NCBI GenBank assembly: GCA_947479475.1
Contig: CANJZW010000033.1
Span: 1-43,824 of the forward strand
Direction of reading: 5' to 3'
Length of the DNA: 43,824 bases
From: Chthoniobacteraceae bacterium
Lineage (GTDB): Bacteria > Verrucomicrobiota > Verrucomicrobiia > Chthoniobacterales > Chthoniobacteraceae
Shown piece by piece: positions 34,337-43,576 of the stretch (position 1 is its first letter; the number at the start of each line of letters is the position of its first letter). Both the position numbers and the translations under genes were made by a program. The notes beneath the pieces are model-generated. The model saw only the letters and a list, made by a program, of their open reading frames with translations, searched no databases and was not told the DNA's origin.

Positions 34337-34957
34337 CTAGCGAGTGGATGGTTTGACAGCCTCGTAGTAATCCCAGTTGAGCGGGGCAAAGGGGGTTTGG
34401 CTCTTGTTCAAGAAAAGATCGCCCGCCTTTGGAATGGCGTCTTTATCTTTTGCCACCATTTCTGACGTGATTCCGATGGGGGATTTAAATTTCCCTCCGA
34501 CGAGTTCTCCAGCGGCGAAAACCTCCACCCAAAGTGCAAGGACGTTGTTAGCCGTAAAGGGTTTCCCTTCGGAAAGTTTATTCAGGGTCTTGGGCGGCAG
34601 GTAGATCACCGAATGCCGGTCTTTCCCCTTGGGAATATCGACGTGGGTGACCTCCCCTTCGATGAGTTTACGGGCCTGCCCGAACTTCAAAATGATGGAG
34701 TACTTAAATACCAGTTCGGGAAAGTCTTCCATTGCATCGAAATCAGCCTCGAATTCCAGCCACGTCGGGGCGGGTTCATTGGCGGATATCGGGCGTGGGC
34801 GCTTCGGGGTTGCCCCCCTGACTTGGGCCATGACTTCGGGCGTGCCGACAACGGCAACCTTGGGTTGGACGTTGTCCACGCGATTGCCTGCAGCCAGTCC
34901 AGAGGGAATTCCTGCGCTTAATAGTAAGAGCAGCGTATGGATCGAGGTGGTTTTCAT
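34337..34957 (-). CDS. Secreted pilus-operon protein, Amuc_1102-like position
   Basis: A 206-residue protein with a clear signal peptide (MKTTSIHTLLLLLSAGIPSGLAAG). The mature part is mostly beta: PTWLEFEADFDAMEDFPELVFKYSIIL, a LIEGEVTHVDIPKGKDRHSVIYLPPKTL segment, and ALWVEVFAAGELVGGKF. It reads like a single immunoglobulin-like beta-sandwich. I do not recognise the domain. It is the first gene of the five-gene operon, as Amuc_1102 is in Akkermansia, and lies 107 bases before pilM. A minor pilus or surface component is an inference from location. Confidence 0.8.
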   Translation of the reverse strand: MKTTSIHTLLLLLSAGIPSGLAAGNRVDNVQPKVAVVGTPEVMAQVRGATPKRPRPISANEPAPTWLEFEADFDAMEDFPELVFKYSIILKFGQARKLIEGEVTHVDIPKGKDRHSVIYLPPKTLNKLSEGKPFTANNVLALWVEVFAAGELVGGKFKSPIGITSEMVAKDKDAIPKAGDLFLNKSQTPFAPLNWDYYEAVKPSTR

Positions 34958-35028
34958 TGTTCTAGGGGTTTTGGGAGGGGAGGGTAGCCTGAATCCTTCA
35001 ATCGAGGGTCTTGGCCTATGGATTAGGT

Positions 35029-35997
35029 TCAGTGCCCAACGGGTTGAATCCGACTGCGAAAAAATTCTATTGTATGCTGGATTCCAACTTCAAAGTCCAC
35101 CTTCGGTTCCCAGTTCAACACCTGTTTTGCACGGGTAATGTCCGGTTGGCGCACCTTCGGGTCGTCCACCGGTAGGGGCTGAAATTCAAACTTCGAGGAG
35201 GAACCGGTCAAACGCAGAATGTTCTCCCCGAACTGGCGGATCGTCATTTCACGCGGGTTTCCGATGTTTACGGGCTCATGGAAGTTGCTCATCGCAAGAC
35301 GGTAAATGCCATCAATAAGATCGCTCACGTAGCAAAAGGAACGCGTCTGGGAGCCGTCTCCAAAAACAGTCAACGGTTCCCCCGTGAGGGCTTGCCCGAT
35401 GAACGCGGGGACCACCCGACCATCGCGCAGGCGCATTCTGGGCCCGTAAGTGTTAAAGATGCGGACAATCTTAGTGTCCATGTGGTGGTAGCGGTGGTAG
35501 GCCATGGTCATCGCTTCCGCAAATCGCTTGGCCTCGTCGTACACACCGCGGGGGCCGATGGGGTTGACATTGCCCCAGTAGTCCTCCGTTTGGGGGTGGA
35601 TCAGAGGGTCGCCGTAACACTCACTGGTAGATGCGATTAGAAATTTTGCGCCCTTGGCTTTTGCAAGCCCGAGGGCGTTGTGTGTCCCCAATGCGCCTAC
35701 CTTCAGGGTGGGAATGGGGTGCTCCAAGTAATCGATCGGGCTTGCCGGCGAGGCAAAATGGAACACAAAGTCCACATCATCAGGTAGGAAGATGAAATTT
35801 GAAACATCCTGGCGGATCAAGCGGTAGCTCTCGTTTCCGGCGAGGTGCCCGATGTTGTCCGGGTTTCCCGTAATAAAATTGTCCAAACCAACCACCCGAT
35901 GTCCCTCTTTAAGAAGACGATCCGTGAGGTGGGAACCGAGAAAACCGGACCCGCCTGTGATCACTGAAATCGGACTTGCCGAGGAACGTTTGAACAT
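35029..35997 (-). CDS. UDP-glucuronate decarboxylase family SDR (UDP-xylose synthase-like)
   Basis: An extended short-chain dehydrogenase that most likely converts UDP-glucuronate to UDP-xylose, a precursor for cell-surface glycans. The 322 residues show the NAD site [15 protein letters not shown], the UXS-typical [47 protein letters not shown], the catalytic YDEAKR, and [21 protein letters not shown] with [24 protein letters not shown]. The size and SPASP motif fit UXS better than UDP-glucose 4-epimerase or dTDP-glucose dehydratase. A short GCGG-TTT-CCGC hairpin (36011-36021) lies 13 bases before its start. It could supply sugars for glycosylation of the pilus or exoprotein nearby, but nothing proves a link. 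Confidence 0.9.
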   Translation of the reverse strand: MFKRSSASPISVITGGSGFLGSHLTDRLLKEGHRVVGLDNFITGNPDNIGHLAGNESYRLIRQDVSNFIFLPDDVDFVFHFASPASPIDYLEHPIPTLKVGALGTHNALGLAKAKGAKFLIASTSECYGDPLIHPQTEDYWGNVNPIGPRGVYDEAKRFAEAMTMAYHRYHHMDTKIVRIFNTYGPRMRLRDGRVVPAFIGQALTGEPLTVFGDGSQTRSFCYVSDLIDGIYRLAMSNFHEPVNIGNPREMTIRQFGENILRLTGSSSKFEFQPLPVDDPKVRQPDITRAKQVLNWEPKVDFEVGIQHTIEFFRSRIQPVGH

Positions 35998-36147
35998 CCG
36001 CTTAGGTTAGGCGGAAACCGCACCACTGGGCAATCGGGAAGGTAACGTTTTTTTCTAAGAAAACCACTTAGTCGGGGTAGGAAAGGCCTCCCGTCGATGC
36101 TCTTTGAGTATGTTTCTATTTGAGATGGTCGATCTCTCCAGTCCTCT

Positions 36148-37278
36148 TCAGACCTCCTGGCCGTCAAGCGCCGTCGAGCCAAATTGAAATCCGCTCAGTT
36201 TTTTCACGACTCCCCGGCTTAGGCTCCAGGCTTTAAATTGGCAACCCATGAGCTGAGGGTGGGTCAGGGTCCGGAATGCCAAAAGCTCCCGTTGCTGAGG
36301 CATCGTTAGCTTTTGTGTGGCGTCTTGGAAATGCAGAGGGGCAAGGCCCGTGAAAAAGCGGTGCTGGTCGGCGTATCCCGCTAGCTGCCACCCTTCCGCG
36401 AGGGCGTCCCGCGTCCGCGCGGTGAAGTTGACGTGCGCGGTCAGGTCCTGTTCGCCGGGGTTGGAGAGGAGGTCGTCCTGCCTCTGGTGGGAGCGGTAAG
36501 CGCTGGCGGTGCCGTTTTTGCGGTGGGGGGCCAGGAGCTCATCCTGGGTCATTCCGTAGTCGAAGGTGAGCAGCCAGCCTCTTGTGAGTTTTTGGCGCAA
36601 GGTTGCAAGCCATGTCCGGGGCTGGAGGCCGACTTCACTGGTAAATCCAGCCTCGAGTGACGGCAGGGAGTCAGCAACTTTGAGCAATTCGGGGTCCTCG
36701 ATCGGGTGGGTTCCGAAGGCCAAAGTGTTGGACTCGGCGCCAACGCGCAACTCCTGCCATTCATTTTCCGTCCGCCGCAGGATGTGGAACGGGAAGGCGT
36801 CCAAAAGTTCGTTGGAATAGTGCACTCCGGTAAATACCGGCAGAGAATCGCAAGAGCGGTGCCAGGTGATTTTGCTCTGGAATCTCTGGAGAGTGGTCTC
36901 CTGGTTGACTTGAAACTGGGGAAAGGGCTCGACGATGGCTACTGAGGTGGCGGTGAAACACGCGGGAGCGAAGTCGGCTAGGCCTTCGAGAATGTCGGCG
37001 CAAAGGCGTCCGTCAAACGCACCTTGTTCGACTAAAAGCCAGGAGGAAGGACACCCAAGATGGTTCCACATTTCGTGGAACTGGCGGGCCAAAAGCCTTC
37101 CGAAAAGCGGGCCCGCACTCACTGCGGTCACAAAGTCGCCCGATGCTCCGATTCTAGCCTTGCCCGAGGCGTAGTAACCGCGCTCCGGATCGTAAAGCGC
37201 CGCCTCCATGAACTCCGTAAACGAGATGGGGCCGCTGGCTTCGATGCGGGACAAGAGGGTTTGCTGCAAGGAGGGCAT
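36148..37278 (-). CDS. MidA/NDUFAF7-family SAM-dependent methyltransferase
   Basis: A 376-residue protein of the COG1565/DUF185 family, whose mitochondrial member NDUFAF7 methylates an arginine of complex I; bacterial substrates are not established. Visible motifs are GPISFTEFMEAALYDPERGYYASG at the N-terminus, IGASGDFVTAVSAGPLFGRLLA, the SAM loop LLVEQGAFDGRLCADIL (normally E-x-G-x-G-x-G, here EQGAFDG), and VHYSNELLDAFPFHIL. LLTFDYGMTQDELL and LTAHVNFTARTRDAL follow. ATG 37278 begins MPSLQQTLLSRIEASG; ATG 37314 would add 12 residues. The gene diverges from the dihydrouridine synthase across about 63 bases, so the two probably share a promoter region. Confidence 0.88.
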   Translation of the reverse strand: MPSLQQTLLSRIEASGPISFTEFMEAALYDPERGYYASGKARIGASGDFVTAVSAGPLFGRLLARQFHEMWNHLGCPSSWLLVEQGAFDGRLCADILEGLADFAPACFTATSVAIVEPFPQFQVNQETTLQRFQSKITWHRSCDSLPVFTGVHYSNELLDAFPFHILRRTENEWQELRVGAESNTLAFGTHPIEDPELLKVADSLPSLEAGFTSEVGLQPRTWLATLRQKLTRGWLLTFDYGMTQDELLAPHRKNGTASAYRSHQRQDDLLSNPGEQDLTAHVNFTARTRDALAEGWQLAGYADQHRFFTGLAPLHFQDATQKLTMPQQRELLAFRTLTHPQLMGCQFKAWSLSRGVVKKLSGFQFGSTALDGQEV

Positions 37279-37341
37279 GGCTGGGAAGAGGAGGCTCTTT
37301 TTGGGAGGGGACATCCCGATCAGATCCGCTACATTTACGGG

Positions 37342-38325
37342 ATGCTTCCGTGGTTCCACAACCGCTTTCCCCTTTTTGTTGCCCCGATGGCCGGAGTGAC
37401 GGACTCGCTTTTTCGCGGGTACTGCAAGGAATTCGGCGCTGACGTGGTCGTGACCGAGTTTGTGGCGGCGGAGGGGATTTTCAGGCGTAACGTACGCACG
37501 ATGGAGTATTTGGATTTCACAGAGGCGGAGCGTCCCCTGGGAGTCCAACTCTTCGGGGCGGACCCCGAACACCTAGGGCGCGCCGCACAGATGGTGTTGG
37601 AATGGAAGCAGCCCGACTTCATTGACCTAAATTTTGGCTGCCCGGTGAACAAAGTCGTCTCCAAAAACGGCGGCTCTGCCCTTCTTCGGGACTGTCCTCT
37701 TTTGGAGCGGGTGGCCGTCGCGGTGGTCAAGGCAGTCGCGCCCCACCCGGTGACGGCAAAAATCCGGATCGGTTGGGACCAGAAGTCCATCAACGCCGTG
37801 GAAACCGCCAAAATTCTGGAGGGCTGCGGCGTGCGCGCGCTCGCCGTACACGGGCGCACGAAGGAACAGGGCTACAGCGGCGAGGCCGACTGGAATGTGA
37901 TCGCGGAGGTGGCAGCGTCCATCGGGATACCTGTGATTGGGAACGGCGACGTCGCGACCGTTCAGGACGTCGCCTTGCGGCGGCAGACGGGTGTGTCTGG
38001 CATCATGCTGGGTCGGGCGGCGATGAGTGCGCCCTGGGTGTTTGGCGGAATCCAGCACTTCCTGAAGACGGGCGAGATGCTTCCCGAACCCGTCCTAGAA
38101 AAGCAGTGGGAACATATTGTGCGTCACTGCCGCGATGCAGCCCTGCGCTCCGGGGTGGAGCGAGTCACCATGCAGTTTATGCGTTCGCGACTGATGGCCT
38201 ATTCAAGGGGGATGGCCGAGGCCCGGGATTTGCGCCTGCGTTTTTCCCACATCGCCTCGCTGGCGGAATTAGAAGATATCGCCTCCGGCCACATTGAGCG
38301 CAACGCTAGGGGACTTGCCGCTTAA
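37342..38325 (+). CDS. dus: tRNA-dihydrouridine synthase (DusB-like)
   Basis: An FMN enzyme that reduces uridines in the tRNA D-loop. The 327-residue protein has PLFVAPMAGVTDSLFRGYCKEFG, RPLGVQLFGADPEHL, and the catalytic cysteine in DLNFGCPVNKVVSKNGGSALL. KIRIGWDQKSINAVETAK, LAVHGRTKEQGYSGEADW, IPVIGNGDVATVQD and GIMLGRAAMSAPWVFG follow, as does the C-terminal helical tRNA-binding domain. Start 37342 was chosen because similarity begins there; the open frame extends upstream over the midA start. It is the only confident intact plus-strand gene in the window. It converges with the TpsB gene; the 162-bp gap has no strong terminator. Confidence 0.95.
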   Translation: MLPWFHNRFPLFVAPMAGVTDSLFRGYCKEFGADVVVTEFVAAEGIFRRNVRTMEYLDFTEAERPLGVQLFGADPEHLGRAAQMVLEWKQPDFIDLNFGCPVNKVVSKNGGSALLRDCPLLERVAVAVVKAVAPHPVTAKIRIGWDQKSINAVETAKILEGCGVRALAVHGRTKEQGYSGEADWNVIAEVAASIGIPVIGNGDVATVQDVALRRQTGVSGIMLGRAAMSAPWVFGGIQHFLKTGEMLPEPVLEKQWEHIVRHCRDAALRSGVERVTMQFMRSRLMAYSRGMAEARDLRLRFSHIASLAELEDIASGHIERNARGLAA

Positions 38326-38487
38326 GGGGAAGACTGTGTGGCCGCACTCTGGGGCACTCGGGTGGGCCCCAATGCAATGCCATGGGAAAGCCCGTCCCGC
38401 ATCAATTTGAAGGCTGAATGGGGCTGTCCAACAAGCTCATCCCGTTTCAAGGGGGGGCGGGCCACGCCAGTTCACTCGCTAATCCGC

Positions 38488-40155
38488 CTAGAAACGGTAG
38501 CTCAAGCCCGCCCACAGACACGGCTTTCCGCCGTGCACATGTGTGTCCGCCTGCGGGGAACCGCCCCAGGCGCGCCAGGCCGAGGACGCGTTGAATTCCC
38601 AATTCTCACGCTGGTAACGCAACCCAACCCCGCCGCCCCCAATGTTGCGCACGTTGTTCTGTCCCGCCGCCGGGGATTCGTTCACACGGACCCCGCCCGC
38701 GTCCATAAACACATAAGGCGCGTATTTGCCGATCGCCTTGCGCAACTCCAGCTGCGTCATCCAGCCTAGGTCGCCAAGCGCCTCGCCGTTTGGAAAGGCG
38801 CGCACGCCACTGGCCCCGCCGAGACTCATCTTTTCAGAGGAGTCCAGATTGTTGCCCGCCCACTGGCCGCCCGCGCGGGCGAACAGGGTGAAGTTCTGGG
38901 GGAGAGCTTGGATCCGCATCACGTCGGCGTTGGCCTTGGAAAAGTTTCCGTCCGTGCCGTTGGTGTCGGCCGCAAGCCCTTCGCTGGGGAGGCTCAAACT
39001 TCCGTAGGTGAACCCCACCGAACCGTAAGTCACGCCGCCGCCGCCGAAACTGTCGCGCAGCTCAAACTCGGCGCTGAGCGGGACGCTGTCGCTGCGTTTG
39101 TTGGTGACGTTGGTGTTTACGTCCTCGTGCAGCTCCTTGTGCTGGTAGTTGAGGACGAGCTTCAGGTTCGCCTGGGTGGAACGCACCAGCGGATAACTGA
39201 GCCCCGCGCTGGAAATGTCGGCCGTACCCTTCGTGTTGGAGGACGCAAAGTCGCTCCCCAGCTCGTACTGGGTGTGGGTGAAGCCTCCGTTGGCACGCAG
39301 CCCGCTCCCGCCCAGGGGCAGTGCGTAGTTGGCGCTCCCGAACCAAAGGGTCTCGTCGGTCACGGTGCTCGAAATGGCGATCTGGTCCCCCATGAGGAAG
39401 GGGCTGTTGATGTTGACCGCCGCGTTGAGACGGTAGGCGCCGGTGTACCGGTTGCCGTAATTGTCACCGCCGATCTGGCCGGTGATCAGCTGCCCGCGCT
39501 CTTCAAAGACGTGCAGGTCGCCCGTCCCGACCTTGTCTCCGGGCTGGATGACGGGAACGAATTTTGTCCCGGGCAGGTCGTCGAGGATCAGAGTCACCCG
39601 TTCGAGGCCGGAGCTTTTGATGAGTTCTCCGGTTTTGAGCGGCTTGAGGAAGGACTGCGTCCGGGCGACCCAAAAGGGGCTCTTGCCCTTGGCGAGGACT
39701 TCGCCGAAGCGGCCTTCCTGGACTTCGATCTTCACAACACCGCGGCTCACCTCCTGGGGCGGCAGGTAGGCGCGGGCGAAGGGATAGCCGGCGGCGTGGT
39801 AGAACTCCGACACGATGGTGCTCAAACGGCCAAGGGCCGCCATGTCCGCGGGTTTCCCGAGGGCATCCGCGAGGATGGAGTTGAGTTCCTCGCTGCCGAT
39901 GGACTGGTTGCCGCCAAAGACAAAGGAGCGCACGACCACTTTTGCGCCGCCCGGAGCGAACCGTTCGGTGGCGGGGGCGGGGATGGGTTTGAGGCTCGGG
40001 CTTTTGGAGGCTGGCTCCGGGGGCCGCTTCATTTGCTGAAGTACCTGGCCGACGTCGGGCGCATTCTGTGCGAACGCCCCGGGTGCCCACACGGAGGCGA
40101 GCGTTGCGAGCGCAAGAGGGGTTGCGGAAAAGAAGTTCGAGCGGGATGAATTCAT
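38488..40155 (-). CDS. Two-partner secretion transporter, FhaC/ShlB type (TpsB)
   Basis: Outer-membrane barrel that exports its partner exoprotein. The 555 residues have a signal peptide (~1-29, ending AFA). A POTRA domain lies at ~73-155 (VVVRSFVFGGNQSIGSEELNSIL; AGYPFARAYLPPQEVSRGVVKIEVQEGRFG). A second POTRA-like region is at ~160-225 (TLILDDLPGTKFVPVIQPGDKVGTGDLHV), matching the LNDLPG-type signature of TpsB proteins. The ~330-residue beta-barrel has the family loop LGGASGVRAFPNGEALGDLGW (equivalent to the VRGY/F motif) and ends in a terminal phenylalanine (AGLSYRF) for BAM recognition. It lies 33 bases after the TpsA gene, with which it forms an operon. Confidence 0.93.
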   Translation of the reverse strand: MNSSRSNFFSATPLALATLASVWAPGAFAQNAPDVGQVLQQMKRPPEPASKSPSLKPIPAPATERFAPGGAKVVVRSFVFGGNQSIGSEELNSILADALGKPADMAALGRLSTIVSEFYHAAGYPFARAYLPPQEVSRGVVKIEVQEGRFGEVLAKGKSPFWVARTQSFLKPLKTGELIKSSGLERVTLILDDLPGTKFVPVIQPGDKVGTGDLHVFEERGQLITGQIGGDNYGNRYTGAYRLNAAVNINSPFLMGDQIAISSTVTDETLWFGSANYALPLGGSGLRANGGFTHTQYELGSDFASSNTKGTADISSAGLSYPLVRSTQANLKLVLNYQHKELHEDVNTNVTNKRSDSVPLSAEFELRDSFGGGGVTYGSVGFTYGSLSLPSEGLAADTNGTDGNFSKANADVMRIQALPQNFTLFARAGGQWAGNNLDSSEKMSLGGASGVRAFPNGEALGDLGWMTQLELRKAIGKYAPYVFMDAGGVRVNESPAAGQNNVRNIGGGGVGLRYQRENWEFNASSAWRAWGGSPQADTHVHGGKPCLWAGLSYRF

Positions 40156-40188
40156 AACGAAGAAAAAGAGGTGTTTTTTGGGATGGGT

Positions 40189-43100
40189 CTAGCGGTTGGT
40201 AGAGGCTTTTTTATTTGAGCCTTCTTCTTTGTCATCCGCTGCCCGTTTGACGCCTCCAGTGAGCACCAGCACGGTGCCGGGCGCGCGTTTGGCGGCGGCA
40301 TCGGGATCGAAGCCGAGTGCTCCCGCTCCTGATACCTGGTTGGAATCAGCTTTTGCAGCCGGCGCTACATCGACGAGCTGGAGCCCTAGACTGAGCTGCG
40401 CTGAGGCAGGGCGTGAAACAACCGGCGGAACGATGTAGACGCTGCTCACCGCCGCCGTAGCCGTGACCGGGGCCTCGCTGATGGTCAGCGTGCTGTTCAC
40501 CGGAGTAATCGCGTAGTTCGCGTTGGCCAGGGAAGCTGCGCTGATTGCATAAATTCCTACACCGCTACCGCCCGCGCGTGTCAACGCCCCCGTGAGGATG
40601 TCGTTTTCGAGCAAGTTGCCGGATGTAATCGCGTACGTGAGCGTCGGGTCAGATTCGCCGTACACCTTTGTCTTTGCGTCCGGCGTAATGGTAATTGGCC
40701 GCGCGCTAATCGTCAGCAGGCCTGTCGAGGTGCTCACCGTGTAGTTGGTGTTGATGCCTTCTGCATTGAAGCCTGAGGCGCTAATCACGCGGCCCCCGAC
40801 ATTCTCGCCAGCGACCCGGCTCAGCGTGCCAGTCAGTGTGTCGGCCCCAACAAGATTGCCGGTCGTGACCGAGTACGTCAGGGCGGGATCCACATTGCCG
40901 TATACCTTCATCTTCGCATCCGGCGTAATGGTAACCGGGCGCGCGGCTACCGTGTAAGAAACCGCAGCGCCCGCATTTAACAGGTAGGAACTGCTTCCCA
41001 ACTCGATTCCACTGGCATAAGTGAGGCTGTAACCGCCAACGCTGGAACTGGCCGTTGGACTTCCAGTCCACACGACGGTTCCGGAAGGATTGGCAAGCGC
41101 ATTGGAGACGACGTTGCCTTCCGTAATCGCATCGTAGAGGGAATACGTGAACACGGGGGTGTTCCCGTAGACGCTGCTCAAGCCGGTGTTCAGACGCAGG
41201 TAAACCGGGGTCGCTGCAGCTTCGGAGGTTGGGCGCACCCCGAATGCGTAAAATGCCTCTGCAGCGTTCACACCGCTCAACAAAACGGTGTTTTCAGAGT
41301 TGAAGACTCCATTGGTGGCAGTCGGATTGGTACTGACCGCGGGCCATGCGATCGCATTCCGTGACAGGGTCAAGACACCCGGTCCGGTTTTGGCCAAGTT
41401 AAAAGCCGCTCCAGTATTTCCCCCAATGATCGGTGCCTTGATTGCGCTTGCTTGACCGGCGTAAAGCGAAAATCTTCCCTCCAAGATGGCGAGGCTGTCT
41501 CCCTCGATATTGACTGCACCGTTTGAGCCCACAAATACCGGTAAACGGTCTTCACCATTGTCTGTGAACGAAGAGATGCCGAATCGGCGGTTCCCCGATC
41601 CTTCGTAACCTTTTAGGGTGACGTTTCCATTCCCCGCTTTGATGAAAGTGTTGTTCCCAATATGAATTCCAGCCGAACTGGCCCAATAACTCGAGTTTGA
41701 TGCAGTTGAATTCCCCCCATGTCCCTCCAGATTTATCGAGCCGTTGCCAGCCGTTACAATTGCGCTCCCTCCATAATCTCCGTTTATATAAATGCCACTT
41801 CCGTTCGTTTGTGCCGTGGGAGCGCCTTTACCCCTGATGACAATATTCCCCCCCGAAGAGCCGACCGGAATCACCGAGTTCAGCTCTGCGTTTCCATCAC
41901 CGGGGAGCGATGACCCGCTTCCCGTGGCATCAATGTGCGCCTCTCTATCTAAATAGACGCCCTCAATGTTGTCATGGCCCACAGCGAAATCACTTGCCGC
42001 CAAGTCTCCACCTCCAAGCGTGATGTCCCCTCCGTAACTCACCAGCTTCTTGAGCACTCTGATCGATCCGACGCTCCCACCCCTGGCCCTCGCCGCAATC
42101 ACGATATTCAGGGGCGCACGGGCAGCCCCAAAAATTCCTCCGTCGTAAGTGTCCGCGTTATAGCCGATCACCACGTCTCTATCCGCAGCAAGAGTCAACG
42201 TCGTTGCGGGCAAAGTGATCTCAGGATCCGACGCCCTGGTGACTCTAGCATTCACGTTGATATCTCCGTTTCCGTCGACGCCATCGCCTGTCTGGATGAT
42301 CACATTACCGTAGCGAAGACTATTCCCTAAGGTCGTGGCGCCAATGTTGCTCCCTGTCGCACGGCCATCTTCCACCGATCCGACGTCGCCTGGCGTGATC
42401 GTAAAATCCAACGGATCAATCAACCACGTCCCCGCCTTGCCCTGCGCCGCAAGGGTCGTCACGCGCACATCAGCGGCGATCTTTACGTTCGCCGCGCTCG
42501 TTTCGATGAACCCCCCATCGCCGCCATTCGGCGCGCTCGCATCCAGTTTACCCCCTACGATGATCCGATCCTTCTCCATACCGCCCATCAGGTAAATCTT
42601 CCCGTCCTTGCCCGCCGCAAGTGTCTTGGCCTCGGTGATGCCAGTGTGGTTGATGACCGTGCTGGTCACCTCGCCCACGGCTTTCGCGGTGAGGTACACC
42701 AGTCCGCCGTCGGCCCGGATGGCGCCGCCCTGTTCGATAAGCGCATCCAGCACGCTTTCTTCTATCTTGATCTTGATCGGTCCTCCCAAATCCAGGGTCA
42801 CGCGATTGCCCGCCCCGACCAGGACCGAGCCCTCGGGCGCGACGATGCTGCCGGTGTTGGTCACTTTGGCGGCGATAAGTCCGACAATCCCGCCCTTGGC
42901 TGCGGTGATTTTCCCCTGATTCACGATGGTGCCTCTACCGGCGCCTTCGAAGGTGTAGCGGCCCGCCATGAAATCCTCGGTTTTCATGTTCAGCGTGGAG
43001 GCAACGATACCGCCGACGTTGACCTGCGCGCTGGAAGTAAAGAGGACGCCGTTAGGGTTGAGCAAGAAAACGTGGCCGTTGGCGTTGAGCGCGCCCTGGA

Positions 43101-43458
43101 TCACCGACACGTCGTTGCCGATGACCCGGTTGAGGGAGACGGCGCTGGCCGAGGGCTGGACAAAATTGACGGTGTGGCCTGCGCCGACATTGAAGCTCTG
43201 CCAGTTCGTAGCGGCTTTGTCGGTGGTCTGCGTGACGGTCAGGGTGGAGCCGCTCTGGGAGACGGTTGAGGCGCCGGAGACGCTTTGGGCGCCTGAGGGT
43301 AGGGAAGGGGAGGCGGCCTGGGCGATCGGCGCCGCCAGAAAAGCGGAGCTCACGGCGAGGCCAGCGAAGGCGGCCAGTCTAAATTGGCAAACAACGTCAC
43401 CGGCATTAAGGCAGCCGAAGGGAGTGGAGGATGAGGTCGCGGGCAGGGTGGTTTTCAT
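40189..43458 (-). CDS. Filamentous haemagglutinin-type exoprotein (TpsA) with MBG modules
   Basis: A 1089-residue surface or released protein exported by the adjacent TpsB. A long signal peptide ends near A48 (AAPIAQA). The TPS secretion domain (~50-300) has TTDKAATNWQSFNVGAGHTVNF, SLNRVIGNDVSVIQGALNANGHVFLLNPNGVLF with the NPNG motif, and INVGG-type beta-helix turns. Residues ~300-740 are Gly/Asn/Asp-rich beta-helix (GGDGGFIETSAANVKI, AGTWLIDPLDFTITPG). From ~745 to ~990 there are three MBG/YDG-type modules, the last two closely alike (ITPDAKMKVYGNVDPALTY; ITPDAKTKVYGESDPTLTY). The charged tail (DDKEEGSNKKASTNR) has no anchor, PEP-CTERM or autotransporter barrel. It is small for the family; adhesion is the likely role. 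Confidence 0.92.
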   Translation of the reverse strand: MKTTLPATSSSTPFGCLNAGDVVCQFRLAAFAGLAVSSAFLAAPIAQAASPSLPSGAQSVSGASTVSQSGSTLTVTQTTDKAATNWQSFNVGAGHTVNFVQPSASAVSLNRVIGNDVSVIQGALNANGHVFLLNPNGVLFTSSAQVNVGGIVASTLNMKTEDFMAGRYTFEGAGRGTIVNQGKITAAKGGIVGLIAAKVTNTGSIVAPEGSVLVGAGNRVTLDLGGPIKIKIEESVLDALIEQGGAIRADGGLVYLTAKAVGEVTSTVINHTGITEAKTLAAGKDGKIYLMGGMEKDRIIVGGKLDASAPNGGDGGFIETSAANVKIAADVRVTTLAAQGKAGTWLIDPLDFTITPGDVGSVEDGRATGSNIGATTLGNSLRYGNVIIQTGDGVDGNGDINVNARVTRASDPEITLPATTLTLAADRDVVIGYNADTYDGGIFGAARAPLNIVIAARARGGSVGSIRVLKKLVSYGGDITLGGGDLAASDFAVGHDNIEGVYLDREAHIDATGSGSSLPGDGNAELNSVIPVGSSGGNIVIRGKGAPTAQTNGSGIYINGDYGGSAIVTAGNGSINLEGHGGNSTASNSSYWASSAGIHIGNNTFIKAGNGNVTLKGYEGSGNRRFGISSFTDNGEDRLPVFVGSNGAVNIEGDSLAILEGRFSLYAGQASAIKAPIIGGNTGAAFNLAKTGPGVLTLSRNAIAWPAVSTNPTATNGVFNSENTVLLSGVNAAEAFYAFGVRPTSEAAATPVYLRLNTGLSSVYGNTPVFTYSLYDAITEGNVVSNALANPSGTVVWTGSPTASSSVGGYSLTYASGIELGSSSYLLNAGAAVSYTVAARPVTITPDAKMKVYGNVDPALTYSVTTGNLVGADTLTGTLSRVAGENVGGRVISASGFNAEGINTNYTVSTSTGLLTISARPITITPDAKTKVYGESDPTLTYAITSGNLLENDILTGALTRAGGSGVGIYAISAASLANANYAITPVNSTLTISEAPVTATAAVSSVYIVPPVVSRPASAQLSLGLQLVDVAPAAKADSNQVSGAGALGFDPDAAAKRAPGTVLVLTGGVKRAADDKEEGSNKKASTNR

Positions 43459-43547
43459 GAGATTTGGGCATGCGCTGAAAATGCGCGGCGCAGATAGGAC
43501 TCGGGATTAAAATCATTGGCGAGAAAAATTTGCTAGCGGTAGGAGTT

Positions 43548-43576
43548 TTTTTAGGACGCAAGAAAATGTGTGTAAA
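43548..43576 (-). promoter_or_regulatory. Candidate promoter of the tpsA-tpsB operon
   Basis: On the minus strand TTTACA (43576-43571) is followed after 17 bases by TAAAAA (43553-43548). The -10 match is weak but the spacing is right, and a start near 43540 would give a leader of about 80 bases. Confidence 0.25.

Noticed and set aside
38908..40149. 413-codon plus-strand open frame
   Set aside because: Antisense shadow of the TpsB gene; no recognisable domain, and the barrel gene on the other strand is complete.
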